Counted from the first letter of the stretch, positions 1-5,651 are shown. The stretch is DNA of 7,378 bases from an uncultured Chitinophagaceae bacterium (GCA_946885335.1 CAMPGG010000169.1:1-7378); one strand, 5' to 3'. Notes: a model not told the origin generated them from the sequence alone. Translations and numbers: made by a program.

Positions 1-92
1 GCCTGCAGGTTTGAAATATTAAAACGCTGCAGCATCTTAAAAGAAAGGGTCAGGTAAGAAGTAAGTATGATAGTAGCGGCCAGGAACAACAT
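1..92 (-). CDS. N-terminus of an integral membrane protein, probably an EamA/DMT-family transporter (partial)
   Basis: Only the first 30 codons and two bases are inside the window; the gene runs off the left edge. The ATG overlaps the ribD stop codon by one base (TAATG), a layout typical of translational coupling, so the gene is probably co-transcribed with ribD. The visible protein opens with a hydrophobic stretch (MLFLAATIILTSYLTL) and continues into SFKMLQRFNISNLQA. A first membrane helix beginning at the N-terminus and followed by a short polar segment resembles Bacteroidota drug/metabolite (EamA-type) transporters, which often carry a similar F-K-x-L/F-x-R/K-x-N-I/V pattern there. That family assignment rests on memory of the pattern and on a very short stretch. 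The start codon and reading frame are well supported by the overlap, the identity much less so. No substrate can be suggested. Confidence 0.55.
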   Translation of the reverse strand, partial: MLFLAATIILTSYLTLSFKMLQRFNISNLQ

Positions 93-1192
93 TATTTACC
101 TGTTTGTGTGTGTGCGTAAAAATAACTGATCCTGTCGTTTCCGGATTCCTGGTGTAATAATGATTCAACATCCTTTAATACCGGAGCTGAAATTCCGGAT
201 TGGATAAGAAGATCCGGATTGGTAATCGATCTTGCTTCGTTCCAGCTGTTTTCATCAATAAATGATTGCTGCAACCGGGCGCCACCTTCTACCAGTATGC
301 TTTGAATTCCTAATTTATAACATGCATCTATTATTTCGGTTACAGATGAACGTTGGCCATCCAGCCTGCACCAATATGTTATATTTTCAAAACCAGGGAA
401 TTTTAATCCTTCGGTTATTGTGTGTCGATCATAATTAAAAACAATGGTTGGTGCATCGCCAGAAAAAATTTTAAGTGTTCCGGGTAAAACATTTTTAAAA
501 TCAGTAACCAATCTAACGGGATGAGCACCTGTCCAAAAACGATTGGTCAGTTGCGGATCGTCTTTCAATGCAGTATTGGTTCCAACAAGTATGGCAGATT
601 CCTGGCTGCGCCATTTATGCACCAGCCTGTTGGTGATATCATTGCTGATCAGCAATCTTTCATCGCCAGCATTTCCAATAAAACCATCCGCAGTTTGCGC
701 CCATTTTAATATTACAAATGGTTTATGATGTTGATGAAAAAAGAAAAATCTTTTATTTAACGCTTTTGATTCCTGCTCCAATATGCCTTCAATTACATGG
801 ATACCCGCTTGCTTTAATTTTTCTATTCCACGACCATCAACTTCCAAAAAAGGATCCCGGCAACCAATAACTGCGTTTGGTATTTTATGTTTGATGATAA
901 GATCAGCACAAGGAGGCGTTTTACCAAAATGCGCACAGGGTTCTAATGAAACATAGATAGTTGATTTATCGAGCAGGTTTTCAAAACCATTTGTGATAGC
1001 ATGTTGTATGCAATTTACTTCTGCATGTGGACCACCAAATTTTTTGTGATAACCTTCCCCGATAATTTTTTTATTATGCACCAGGACTGCACCCACCATA
1101 GGATTTGGAGCTACAAAGCCCTGGCCCAGTTTTGCCAACTGGTGGCAACGTTGCATAAAAATTTCATGATTAACCTTGGGGCTGGAATGCAT
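92..1192 (-). CDS. ribD: Bifunctional diaminohydroxyphosphoribosylaminopyrimidine deaminase / 5-amino-6-(5-phosphoribosylamino)uracil reductase
   Basis: This cytoplasmic enzyme carries out two consecutive steps of riboflavin synthesis: zinc-dependent deamination of the pyrimidine released by GTP cyclohydrolase II, then NADPH-dependent reduction of the ribose. The N-terminal deaminase domain (about residues 10-150) shows APNPMVGAVLV, the HAE motif at 56-58 (zinc His56, catalytic Glu58) and EPCAHFGKTPPC at 84-95 (zinc Cys86 and Cys95). The C-terminal reductase domain (about 158-366) shows ILKWAQTADGFIG near 161-173, LVGTNTALKDDPQLTNR at 202-218 and LVEGGARLQQSF at 300-311. The length of 366 aa is normal for the full two-domain form. 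The start at 1192 gives a short lead before the HEIFMQRC segment, as in other RibD proteins; Met13 (codon at 1156) is an alternative. A promoter-like box lies only 8 bases upstream of the ATG. I see no FMN riboswitch. The gene is divergent from prmC and overlaps its downstream neighbour by one base. Confidence 0.97.
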   Translation of the reverse strand: MHSSPKVNHEIFMQRCHQLAKLGQGFVAPNPMVGAVLVHNKKIIGEGYHKKFGGPHAEVNCIQHAITNGFENLLDKSTIYVSLEPCAHFGKTPPCADLIIKHKIPNAVIGCRDPFLEVDGRGIEKLKQAGIHVIEGILEQESKALNKRFFFFHQHHKPFVILKWAQTADGFIGNAGDERLLISNDITNRLVHKWRSQESAILVGTNTALKDDPQLTNRFWTGAHPVRLVTDFKNVLPGTLKIFSGDAPTIVFNYDRHTITEGLKFPGFENITYWCRLDGQRSSVTEIIDACYKLGIQSILVEGGARLQQSFIDENSWNEARSITNPDLLIQSGISAPVLKDVESLLHQESGNDRISYFYAHTQTGK

Positions 1193-1199
1193 AAGGCAG

Positions 1200-1207
1200 C
1201 AAAAGTA
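1200..1207 (-). promoter_or_regulatory. Candidate Bacteroidota -7 box for ribD
   Basis: On the minus strand this reads TACTTTTG followed by C, an exact match to the Bacteroidota -7 consensus TAnnTTTG. No TTG is found 19-21 bases upstream, where the -33 element should lie. The box ends just 7 bases before the ribD ATG, so if it is used the transcript would be leaderless or nearly so, or translation would start at the second ATG (1156). It matches the -7 half only, so this is a candidate. Confidence 0.4.
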
Positions 1208-1214
1208 AAATAAT

Positions 1215-1222
1215 TAAGTTTG
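1215..1222 (+). promoter_or_regulatory. Candidate Bacteroidota -7 box for prmC
   Basis: TAAGTTTG followed by C matches TAnnTTTG exactly and sits 54 bases before the prmC ATG, which would leave a leader of about 45-50 nt. No TTG lies at the expected -33 spacing; the nearest (1176-1178) is 36 bases upstream. Only 7 bases separate this box from the opposing ribD box, and both continue into GCnGC (TTTGCAGC here, TTTGCTGC on the other strand), so the two would be a compact divergent pair. Confidence 0.4.
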
Positions 1223-1276
1223 CAGCGTATGAAATCAAAAGATTCCATCCGACAACTAATAAAATAAAATATACGG

Positions 1277-2149
1277 ATGAAAGGAAGCGAAATCAGGCAA
1301 ACACTTAACAGGCAATTACGTACAATCTATAATGAACGTGAAGCAGGTAATATTGCGGAAATGGTTATGGAAAAAATCACCGGCCAAAAAAGAATAGACA
1401 GGCTAATAAACGACCCGGAGATCAACGAAGAACTATCAGATCAATTTAACCTGTTGCTACAAAGATTATTAAATCACGAACCCGTTCAATATGTATTGGG
1501 TGAAGCCTGGTTTTGCGGAATGAAACTTACCGTAGATAAACAGGTTTTGATACCAAGGCCCGAAACAGAGGAATTGGTTGAATGGGTGATTGAAACCGTA
1601 AAAGATTGGACTGAACCAACCCATCGCCATTATAAAATTTTAGATGTAGGAACCGGAAGTGGCTGTATTGCCATTGCATTGCAAAAAAAATTACCTGCGT
1701 ATTTCGAAACCTGGGCTTGTGATAAAAGTGATGGCGCCCTGACTATTGCAAGAAAAAATGCTGATGATCAAAAAGCGTTGGTTGATTTTGTTCCCATGGA
1801 TTTCCTGGATGCAGATCAACAAAAACAATTACCGCATGTTGACATTGTAGTTAGCAATCCTCCATATATTCCGGCCTCCGGGAAAAACACAATGGCTGAT
1901 AATGTGGTTAAATATGAGCCTTCAATGGCATTATTTGTTCCGGATGAAGATCCGCTGCAATTTTATAAAGCGCTGGCATCTTTTGGAAAACTCAAACTGC
2001 AGGAAAATGGCTGGCTGCTGGCTGAAATACATGAAGATCTTGGCCAGGAAGTAAAAGATCTTTGGATAAGTTTTGATTACAAAAATGTAGAAATAAAAAA
2101 AGATTTACAGGGAAAAGACCGGTTTGCCAGGGCGCAATACATTCCTTAA
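1277..2149 (+). CDS. prmC: Peptide chain release factor N5-glutamine methyltransferase
   Basis: PrmC (HemK) uses S-adenosylmethionine to methylate the glutamine of the GGQ motif in release factors 1 and 2, which speeds peptide release at stop codons. The N-terminal helical domain (about residues 1-90) ends in EPVQYVLGEAWFCG and the family signature LIPRPETEEL at 91-100. The Rossmann-type methyltransferase domain follows, with the SAM loop DVGTGSGCIAIAL at 123-135 and the active-site NPPY at 194-197 (SNPPYIPASG), whose Asn and Tyr position the substrate glutamine. The C-terminus KDLQGKDRFARA fits the usual family ending. The 290-aa length is close to the family norm. No Shine-Dalgarno sequence precedes the ATG, as is common in this phylum. 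The gene is divergent from ribD and convergent with exbD, from which only 3 bp separate it, with no terminator between. Confidence 0.97.
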   Translation: MKGSEIRQTLNRQLRTIYNEREAGNIAEMVMEKITGQKRIDRLINDPEINEELSDQFNLLLQRLLNHEPVQYVLGEAWFCGMKLTVDKQVLIPRPETEELVEWVIETVKDWTEPTHRHYKILDVGTGSGCIAIALQKKLPAYFETWACDKSDGALTIARKNADDQKALVDFVPMDFLDADQQKQLPHVDIVVSNPPYIPASGKNTMADNVVKYEPSMALFVPDEDPLQFYKALASFGKLKLQENGWLLAEIHEDLGQEVKDLWISFDYKNVEIKKDLQGKDRFARAQYIP

Positions 2150-2152
2150 AAA

Positions 2153-2557
2153 TTATTGAGCATTTCTGTCAACCGCTAAAACTGTTTTTGCACCCAGTTC
2201 ACGGGCAATACGCATTACGGCAACTACATATTCTAATGGAACTGTTTTATCGGCATTGATAACTATTGTGGCATCTGGTCCATCTTTTTCAACAAAAGGC
2301 ATAAGCGCCTGCCGCATAGCCGAATCTGTTTCAACGCGGCTGGTACCTACATAATAAATTTTATTGGCATCAACAGAAACTACCACAGATTGCTTGGCTT
2401 TTGTATCACTCTTAGCCTGGGGCTGCGAAAGTTTTATAACATTAGGATTTGCCAGCGTTGCTGCAATCAGGAAGAATAATAAAAGTATAAACAGGATATC
2501 GTTCAAAGGTCCTGTATGTACTTCAGCATGTGCTCTTAATTTTCTGCGAATATTCAT
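2153..2557 (-). CDS. exbD: ExbD/TolR-family biopolymer transport protein
   Basis: This is the proton-channel partner of ExbB, which converts the inner-membrane proton gradient into energy for TonB-dependent outer-membrane uptake (or, if it is TolR, for envelope constriction). It is a single-span inner-membrane protein with most of its mass in the periplasm. A short basic N-terminus (MNIRRKLRAHAEV) leads into one hydrophobic helix at about residues 20-36. Asp20, at the membrane edge in GPLNDILFILLL, matches the conserved channel aspartate of the family. Residues 55-134 fit the periplasmic domain, with the typical VVVSVDANKIYYVG and TIVINADKTVPLEYVV strands. The 134-aa length is normal. It lies downstream of exbB on the same strand, across an unusually long and structured 154-bp spacer. 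No tonB is visible, so ExbD and TolR cannot be strictly told apart here; ExbD is the more likely reading for this phylum. Confidence 0.93.
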   Translation of the reverse strand: MNIRRKLRAHAEVHTGPLNDILFILLLFFLIAATLANPNVIKLSQPQAKSDTKAKQSVVVSVDANKIYYVGTSRVETDSAMRQALMPFVEKDGPDATIVINADKTVPLEYVVAVMRIARELGAKTVLAVDRNAQ

Positions 2558-2590
2558 AGAACCGCAATTGTGCTGGTTTTAAAAAATGTT

Positions 2591-2690
2591 GAATAGCGAA
2601 TCACCGGTATTCATCGGGGTGCTGCATTATTTGATGCAGCACAAGAGTGCGACGCAAGGGACGCCGATCAATGTTCCTGGCGCCGAAAGC
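2591..2690. other. GC-rich structured patch in the exbB-exbD spacer, possibly a dispersed intergenic repeat
   Basis: I count 54 G or C in these 100 bases, against 27 in 3541-3640 and 23 in 5641-5740, two other spacers of this window. The patch holds a perfect 9-bp hairpin (2619-2642), a second short hairpin GCAC-AAGA-GTGC (2639-2650) that competes with it, two GACGC copies 5 bases apart (2651-2655 and 2661-2665) and a GGCGCC palindrome (2679-2684). Such contrast in a small spacer suggests an inserted repeat, a conserved RNA structure or a remnant of coding DNA. I cannot see whether other copies exist, because none lies in this window. No flanking target-site duplication is evident. Confidence 0.4.
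2619..2642. repeat. Perfect 9-bp inverted repeat (hairpin) between exbB and exbD
   Basis: GTGCTGCAT and ATGCAGCAC flank a 6-base loop (TATTTG) with no mismatch, giving a stable hairpin in either transcript. No T-run follows on either strand, so it does not look like an intrinsic terminator. In an exbB-exbD transcript it would lie about 60 bases before the exbD start, where it could act as an RNA stabiliser or processing site, or lower expression of the second gene. These roles are inference; the structure itself is plain in the sequence. Confidence 0.8.
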
Positions 2691-2711
2691 ATAAAAATAC
2701 ACTCCTTCATT

Positions 2712-3407
2712 TTAATGTGTCGGCTCCTGTAATACATCTACAAATTCTGCGCTCGACGCTTCCATTTTGTTAGCTGTTTTATCAACCTGCGCTACCAGGT
2801 AACTGTGCATGATATAGGCCATCAAACCAATGATCAAACCCACTGCCGATGAAATCACTTTGGTATAAATACCGTTAGCCATGGACTGAATGGTAAATTC
2901 GCCTGTGCTTGCCAGTGAGTAAAACAATTGAAACATACCTACAATGGTACCAAGGAAACCAAACATGGGAGCTATACCTGCGATCAGCGCCAGTATGCTC
3001 AGGTTTTTTTCCATATTGTATAATTCCAGCTTGCCTACATTCTCCATGCTTTTTTCAATGCTGTCGATTGGTTTACCAATACGCTGAATACCTTTATCAA
3101 TGATGCGGGCAACAGGATTGTTGGTGTTTTTAGCAAAGCTGCGGGCAGCTACTACATTGCCGCTCATGATATGATCGCGGACAATGTTCATGAAATTCGG
3201 ATCGATCTTGCTGGCCCTGCGAACGGTGATCAATCTTTCTGTAAATACAAAAATGGCTATGAAGAATAATAATACCAGCGGTATCATTAAAAGACCACCC
3301 ATTTGTAATACATCAAAAAGATTCAGGCTTTCTTCGGGATTGGTAGTTTGTGTGGCTGCGTTAACAGCGGTTTGAACAGTATCAACAATCTGCAAAAGGT
3401 TAATCAT
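2712..3407 (-). CDS. exbB: MotA/TolQ/ExbB proton channel family protein
   Basis: ExbB forms the pentameric inner-membrane channel that, with ExbD, couples proton flow to TonB and outer-membrane transport. The 231-aa protein has the expected three-helix layout: an N-terminal segment (1-35), TM1 at about 36-56 (GGLLMIPLVLLFFIAIFVF), a cytoplasmic loop of about 80 residues (ERLITVRRASKIDP onward), TM2 at about 137-163 and TM3 at about 183-205. The family core GIAPMFGFLGTIVGMF at 144-159 in TM2, and ISSAVGLIIGLMAY at 185-198 in TM3, are the best diagnostic stretches. It precedes exbD on the minus strand, so the pair is probably one transcription unit with exbB first, the usual order. TolQ is the main alternative. 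No exact TAnnTTTG box precedes the start; a TACTTTTA sequence at 3430-3437 (minus) is one base off. No Shine-Dalgarno sequence is obvious at the 3407 start. Confidence 0.94.
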   Translation of the reverse strand: MINLLQIVDTVQTAVNAATQTTNPEESLNLFDVLQMGGLLMIPLVLLFFIAIFVFTERLITVRRASKIDPNFMNIVRDHIMSGNVVAARSFAKNTNNPVARIIDKGIQRIGKPIDSIEKSMENVGKLELYNMEKNLSILALIAGIAPMFGFLGTIVGMFQLFYSLASTGEFTIQSMANGIYTKVISSAVGLIIGLMAYIMHSYLVAQVDKTANKMEASSAEFVDVLQEPTH

Positions 3408-3598
3408 ACTTACATCGTCTTTAAGATCGTAAAAGTAGTTATATCACAGGCATTTGCGCCTTGTAGTGAAACAATAGTTTTCAACAGGATGTGAATGAAC
3501 GACAAAAATGCGTTGCACTGTATTAAAGAAGACAAATTTTTGAGATTATTAACAAGAAGGTTTGGCGCAGAAATTTTTAATTGCCGAACAAGTGATCA

Positions 3599-3619
3599 AT
3601 TATTATTTCGAATAATAAT
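3599..3619. repeat. AT-only 9-bp inverted repeat downstream of pepT
   Basis: ATTATTATT and AATAATAAT pair perfectly around a 3-base TCG loop. The repeat starts 36 bases past the pepT stop on the minus strand. There is no T-run after it in the direction of pepT transcription (TGATCAC follows), so it is not a standard terminator, and an AT-only stem is weak. It could be a transcript 3' end stabiliser or a protein site, or a by-product of local AT-richness. Confidence 0.5.
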
Positions 3620-3654
3620 CAATCAACAAACAATATGAAATGCAATTTATTTAC

Positions 3655-4902
3655 TTAACTATTCTCTTCCCAAATCTGTGCAATGTAAACCATGGTCTCT
3701 ACGGCTTTGTTCATATCCTGTACACTGATAAATTCGTGTTTGGAATGAATGGCCTGCTCTCCTGCAAATAAATTGGCAGTGGGTAAACCCATAAAAGATA
3801 ACCGGCTGCCATCGGTACCGCCACGAATGGCTTCGATTTTTAAATCCAGTCCGGCACGGCTAATAGCTTGTTTGGCATAATCAACTACCTGTGGATGTTG
3901 ATCGAGCACTTCTTTCATATTACGGTATTGCTCTTTTACAATAAAATCGTAACGTGCACGGGGATAGCGTTCCATTACATCATCGATCCAGCCTTTTAAA
4001 AAATTGGCTTTATCGCTAAGACCCGGTGTGGTAAAATCGCGAATGATAAATTCTACGAGACATTTTTCTGCATTTCCTTCCATTCTTACAGGGTGAATAA
4101 ATCCTTCCTTTCCTTCAGTGGTTTCGGGTGAAAGATTGTCTTTAGGCAATTCATGCAAAATTTCCCCGGCTATTTTTAATGCGTTGATCATTTTACCTTT
4201 TGCATAACCGGGATGAGATATCACACCCCGTACAATAACGGTAACGCCATCAGCACTGAATGTTTCATCTTCTAAAGATCCCGCATCACCGCCATCCAGT
4301 GTGTATGCAAATGAAGCACCCAATTTTTTGATATCAACATATTCCGTACCGCGACCCACTTCTTCATCGGGTGTAAATAATATTTTTATTTCGCCATGAT
4401 CCACATCCGGATTAGTCATTAAATAATTTGCCATATCCATGATCTCCGCAACACCGGCTTTATCATCGGAACCCAATAATGTTTTTCCACTGGCGGTAAT
4501 AATATCATGACCAATACAATTTTTTAAATAAGGATATTCATCCACTTTAATGATTTGTTCATTATCATCTGGCAAAACGATTTCACCACCCTGGAAATTT
4601 TTATGCAGGATTGGTTTTACATCCGTGCCACTGCAATCTGGCGCTGTATCCATATGGGCGCAAAAACAAATAACGGGAACTCTTTTTATCACGTTTGATG
4701 GAATGGTGGCATATACATAACCCCATTCATCCATGTGAGCATCAGTAATACCCATATCAAAAAGTTCCTGCACCAGTAACCGGCCAAGATTTTTTTGTTT
4801 TTCAGTGGAAGGAAAACTTTCAGATAGCGGGTCACTTTGCGTATCAATTTGAACATACCGCATGAAACGTTCTGCCGCTGTGAATAAATATCTTTTAAAC
4901 AT
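3655..4902 (-). CDS. pepT: Peptidase T (tripeptide aminopeptidase), M20 family
   Basis: This cytoplasmic di-zinc aminopeptidase removes the N-terminal residue from tripeptides and so finishes peptide breakdown for amino-acid supply. The M20 metal-site motifs are present in order: CAHMDTAP at 81-88 (His83 zinc ligand, Asp85), LLGSDDKAG at 142-150 (bridging Asp146), FTPDEEVGRG at 176-185 (catalytic Glu180, ligand Glu181), YTLDGG at 200-205 (Asp203), and AIHSKHEF at 384-391 (His386, the likely last ligand). Residue roles are assigned by alignment from memory with E. coli PepT. The lid (dimerisation) domain falls roughly between residues 210 and 325. The 415-aa length matches the family (about 408 in E. 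coli). The start at 4902 gives MFKRYLFTAAERFMRYVQID, a slightly longer lead than E. coli has. It is a stand-alone gene: the upstream FKBP gene ends in its own terminator, and a 247-bp spacer separates it from exbB. Confidence 0.96.
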   Translation of the reverse strand: MFKRYLFTAAERFMRYVQIDTQSDPLSESFPSTEKQKNLGRLLVQELFDMGITDAHMDEWGYVYATIPSNVIKRVPVICFCAHMDTAPDCSGTDVKPILHKNFQGGEIVLPDDNEQIIKVDEYPYLKNCIGHDIITASGKTLLGSDDKAGVAEIMDMANYLMTNPDVDHGEIKILFTPDEEVGRGTEYVDIKKLGASFAYTLDGGDAGSLEDETFSADGVTVIVRGVISHPGYAKGKMINALKIAGEILHELPKDNLSPETTEGKEGFIHPVRMEGNAEKCLVEFIIRDFTTPGLSDKANFLKGWIDDVMERYPRARYDFIVKEQYRNMKEVLDQHPQVVDYAKQAISRAGLDLKIEAIRGGTDGSRLSFMGLPTANLFAGEQAIHSKHEFISVQDMNKAVETMVYIAQIWEENS

Positions 4903-4925
4903 CCTGTTTGATTTTTTATAATTTC

Positions 4926-4933
4926 CGAATATA
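4926..4933 (-). promoter_or_regulatory. Weak candidate -7 box for pepT
   Basis: On the minus strand this reads TATATTCG, one base off TAnnTTTG, ending 23 bases before the pepT ATG. No TTG lies at the expected -33 spacing (the nearest suitable one is 24 bases upstream). A promoter is expected here, because a strong terminator for the preceding FKBP gene lies just upstream (4991-5029), but the exact box is uncertain. Confidence 0.25.
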
Positions 4934-4990
4934 CAACGATTGGCATTTTATACCAGACAAAACTCATACCTCCAAAATTCATCAACTAGA

Positions 4991-5029
4991 TAAAATAAAA
5001 ATGGTGCAAGCAAAAAATGCCTGCACCAT
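4991..5029 (-). terminator. Rho-independent terminator of the FKBP gene
   Basis: Read on the minus strand, an 11-base arm ATGGTGCAGGC (5029-5019) pairs with GCTTGCACCAT (5011-5001) across a 7-base T-rich loop, with one G-U wobble and no mismatch. The stem runs directly into TTTTATTTTA (5000-4991). It begins 22 bases past the TGA of the FKBP gene. Stem, loop and T-run are all as expected, making this the clearest regulatory element of the window. It separates the FKBP gene from pepT. Confidence 0.9.
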
Positions 5030-5051
5030 CGTTAAACTATTTAAATATTTA

Positions 5052-5507
5052 TCAGGGCGTGATGATCATTGGTTTAGAACCAACTATTTCCACCAATTCC
5101 AAATCAAATGTCAAATCTTCACCAGCCAAAGGGTGATTGGCATCAAGTACAACACTTGTCTCTTTAACTTCTTTTATAATAACCCTGAAATTCTGGCCTG
5201 ATCCATCACTCATTGTTAATGGCATTCCTACTTCAGCAACCATATCATCAGGAAAACGATCTTTTGGAAAATCGATGATCATTTCTTCGTTTTTAGGACC
5301 ATACGCCTCATCTACCGGGATATTCACTGTTTTTTTCTCACCCACATTCATACCAATTACTCCTTTGTCAAAACCCGGTATCACCATACCACTGCCTACT
5401 TCAAATTCAAGCGGCTCGCGGTTTTCAGAAGAATCAAAGGTTTCACCATTATTTAAGCGACCATGGTAATGAATTTTAATCGTATCGCCTGTTTTTACTT
5501 GTTGCAT
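5052..5507 (-). CDS. FKBP-type peptidyl-prolyl cis-trans isomerase, SlyD/SlpA-like
   Basis: This is a predicted prolyl isomerase and folding helper, cytoplasmic because no signal peptide is present. The FKBP fold begins with VKTGDTIKIHYHGRLNNGETFDSS (residues 4-27, shown in full only as a positional guide to the first strands). It continues with the FKBP core VIPGFDKGVIGMNVGEKKT at 42-60 and DEAYGP at 66-71. An inserted flap domain follows at about 72-125, with EVGMPLTMSDGSGQNFRVII near 92-111. The fold closes with the SlyD/SlpA signature DANHPLAGEDLTFDLELVEI at about 122-141. The 151-aa length is that of SlpA/FkpB. SlyD's long His/Cys-rich metal-binding tail is absent, so a nickel-delivery role is not supported. 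The gene is monocistronic: its own terminator lies downstream, and a divergent spacer with a striking inverted repeat lies upstream. No Shine-Dalgarno sequence precedes the ATG. Confidence 0.94.
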   Translation of the reverse strand: MQQVKTGDTIKIHYHGRLNNGETFDSSENREPLEFEVGSGMVIPGFDKGVIGMNVGEKKTVNIPVDEAYGPKNEEMIIDFPKDRFPDDMVAEVGMPLTMSDGSGQNFRVIIKEVKETSVVLDANHPLAGEDLTFDLELVEIVGSKPMIITP

Positions 5508-5532
5508 GTAATTAAATTTAAAAGTTCAGCAA

Positions 5533-5569
5533 CGTTTCTAAAGCAAATGATGCTTTTTTTATAGAAACG
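5533..5569. repeat. Composite inverted repeat upstream of the FKBP gene
   Basis: Outer arms CGTTTCTA (5533-5540) and TAGAAACG (5562-5569) pair perfectly over 8 bp. Nested inside are AAGCA (5541-5545) and TGCTT (5551-5555), a 5-bp stem stacked on the outer left arm, with an AATGA loop and a one-sided 6-base T-rich bulge (5556-5561). The element lies 26-62 bases upstream of the FKBP ATG and 173 bases from the divergent namZ-like gene, so it could be a 5' leader hairpin or an operator for the FKBP gene. On the minus strand its centre reads ATCATTTGC, close to but not matching a TAnnTTTG box. Confidence 0.65.
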
Positions 5570-5651
5570 AAAAAAATAAGATGGCAAGGTAGCCAGAAAT
5601 GCTGAAAGAAAGGGTGAAAAAACAGGTAAATCTGCAGATATAAAATAATTA

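Noticed and set aside
1..32. CCTGCAGG and CTGCAG palindromes near the left edge
   Set aside because: They lie inside the coding sequence of the partial membrane protein and are ordinary 6-8 base palindromes; no sign of function.
1229..1267. 12-residue ORF just upstream of prmC (MKSKDSIRQLIK)
   Set aside because: It is short, has no ribosome-binding site and ends 9 bases before the prmC ATG; chance occurrence is likely, and nothing suggests a leader peptide such as runs of one amino acid.
1193..1276. FMN riboswitch upstream of ribD
   Set aside because: The spacer is only 84 bp, AT-rich, and lacks the conserved RFN-element segments; the promoter-like box lies right at the start codon, leaving no leader to fold.
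2639..2692. REP-like element or insertion sequence remnant in the exbB-exbD spacer called outright
   Set aside because: No GTAG-type REP head, no transposase fragment and no target-site duplication are visible, and no second copy occurs in the window, so it is recorded only as a candidate repeat.
4689..4985. 98-codon minus-strand frame overlapping the pepT start
   Set aside because: It overlaps the well-supported pepT coding region in another frame over most of its length, runs through the spacer, and has no recognisable domain; it is a shadow frame.
5137..5469. 110-codon plus-strand frame opposite the FKBP gene
   Set aside because: It lies wholly inside the FKBP gene on the other strand; its low-complexity Ser/Pro/Ile make-up is what antisense translation of this gene would give.
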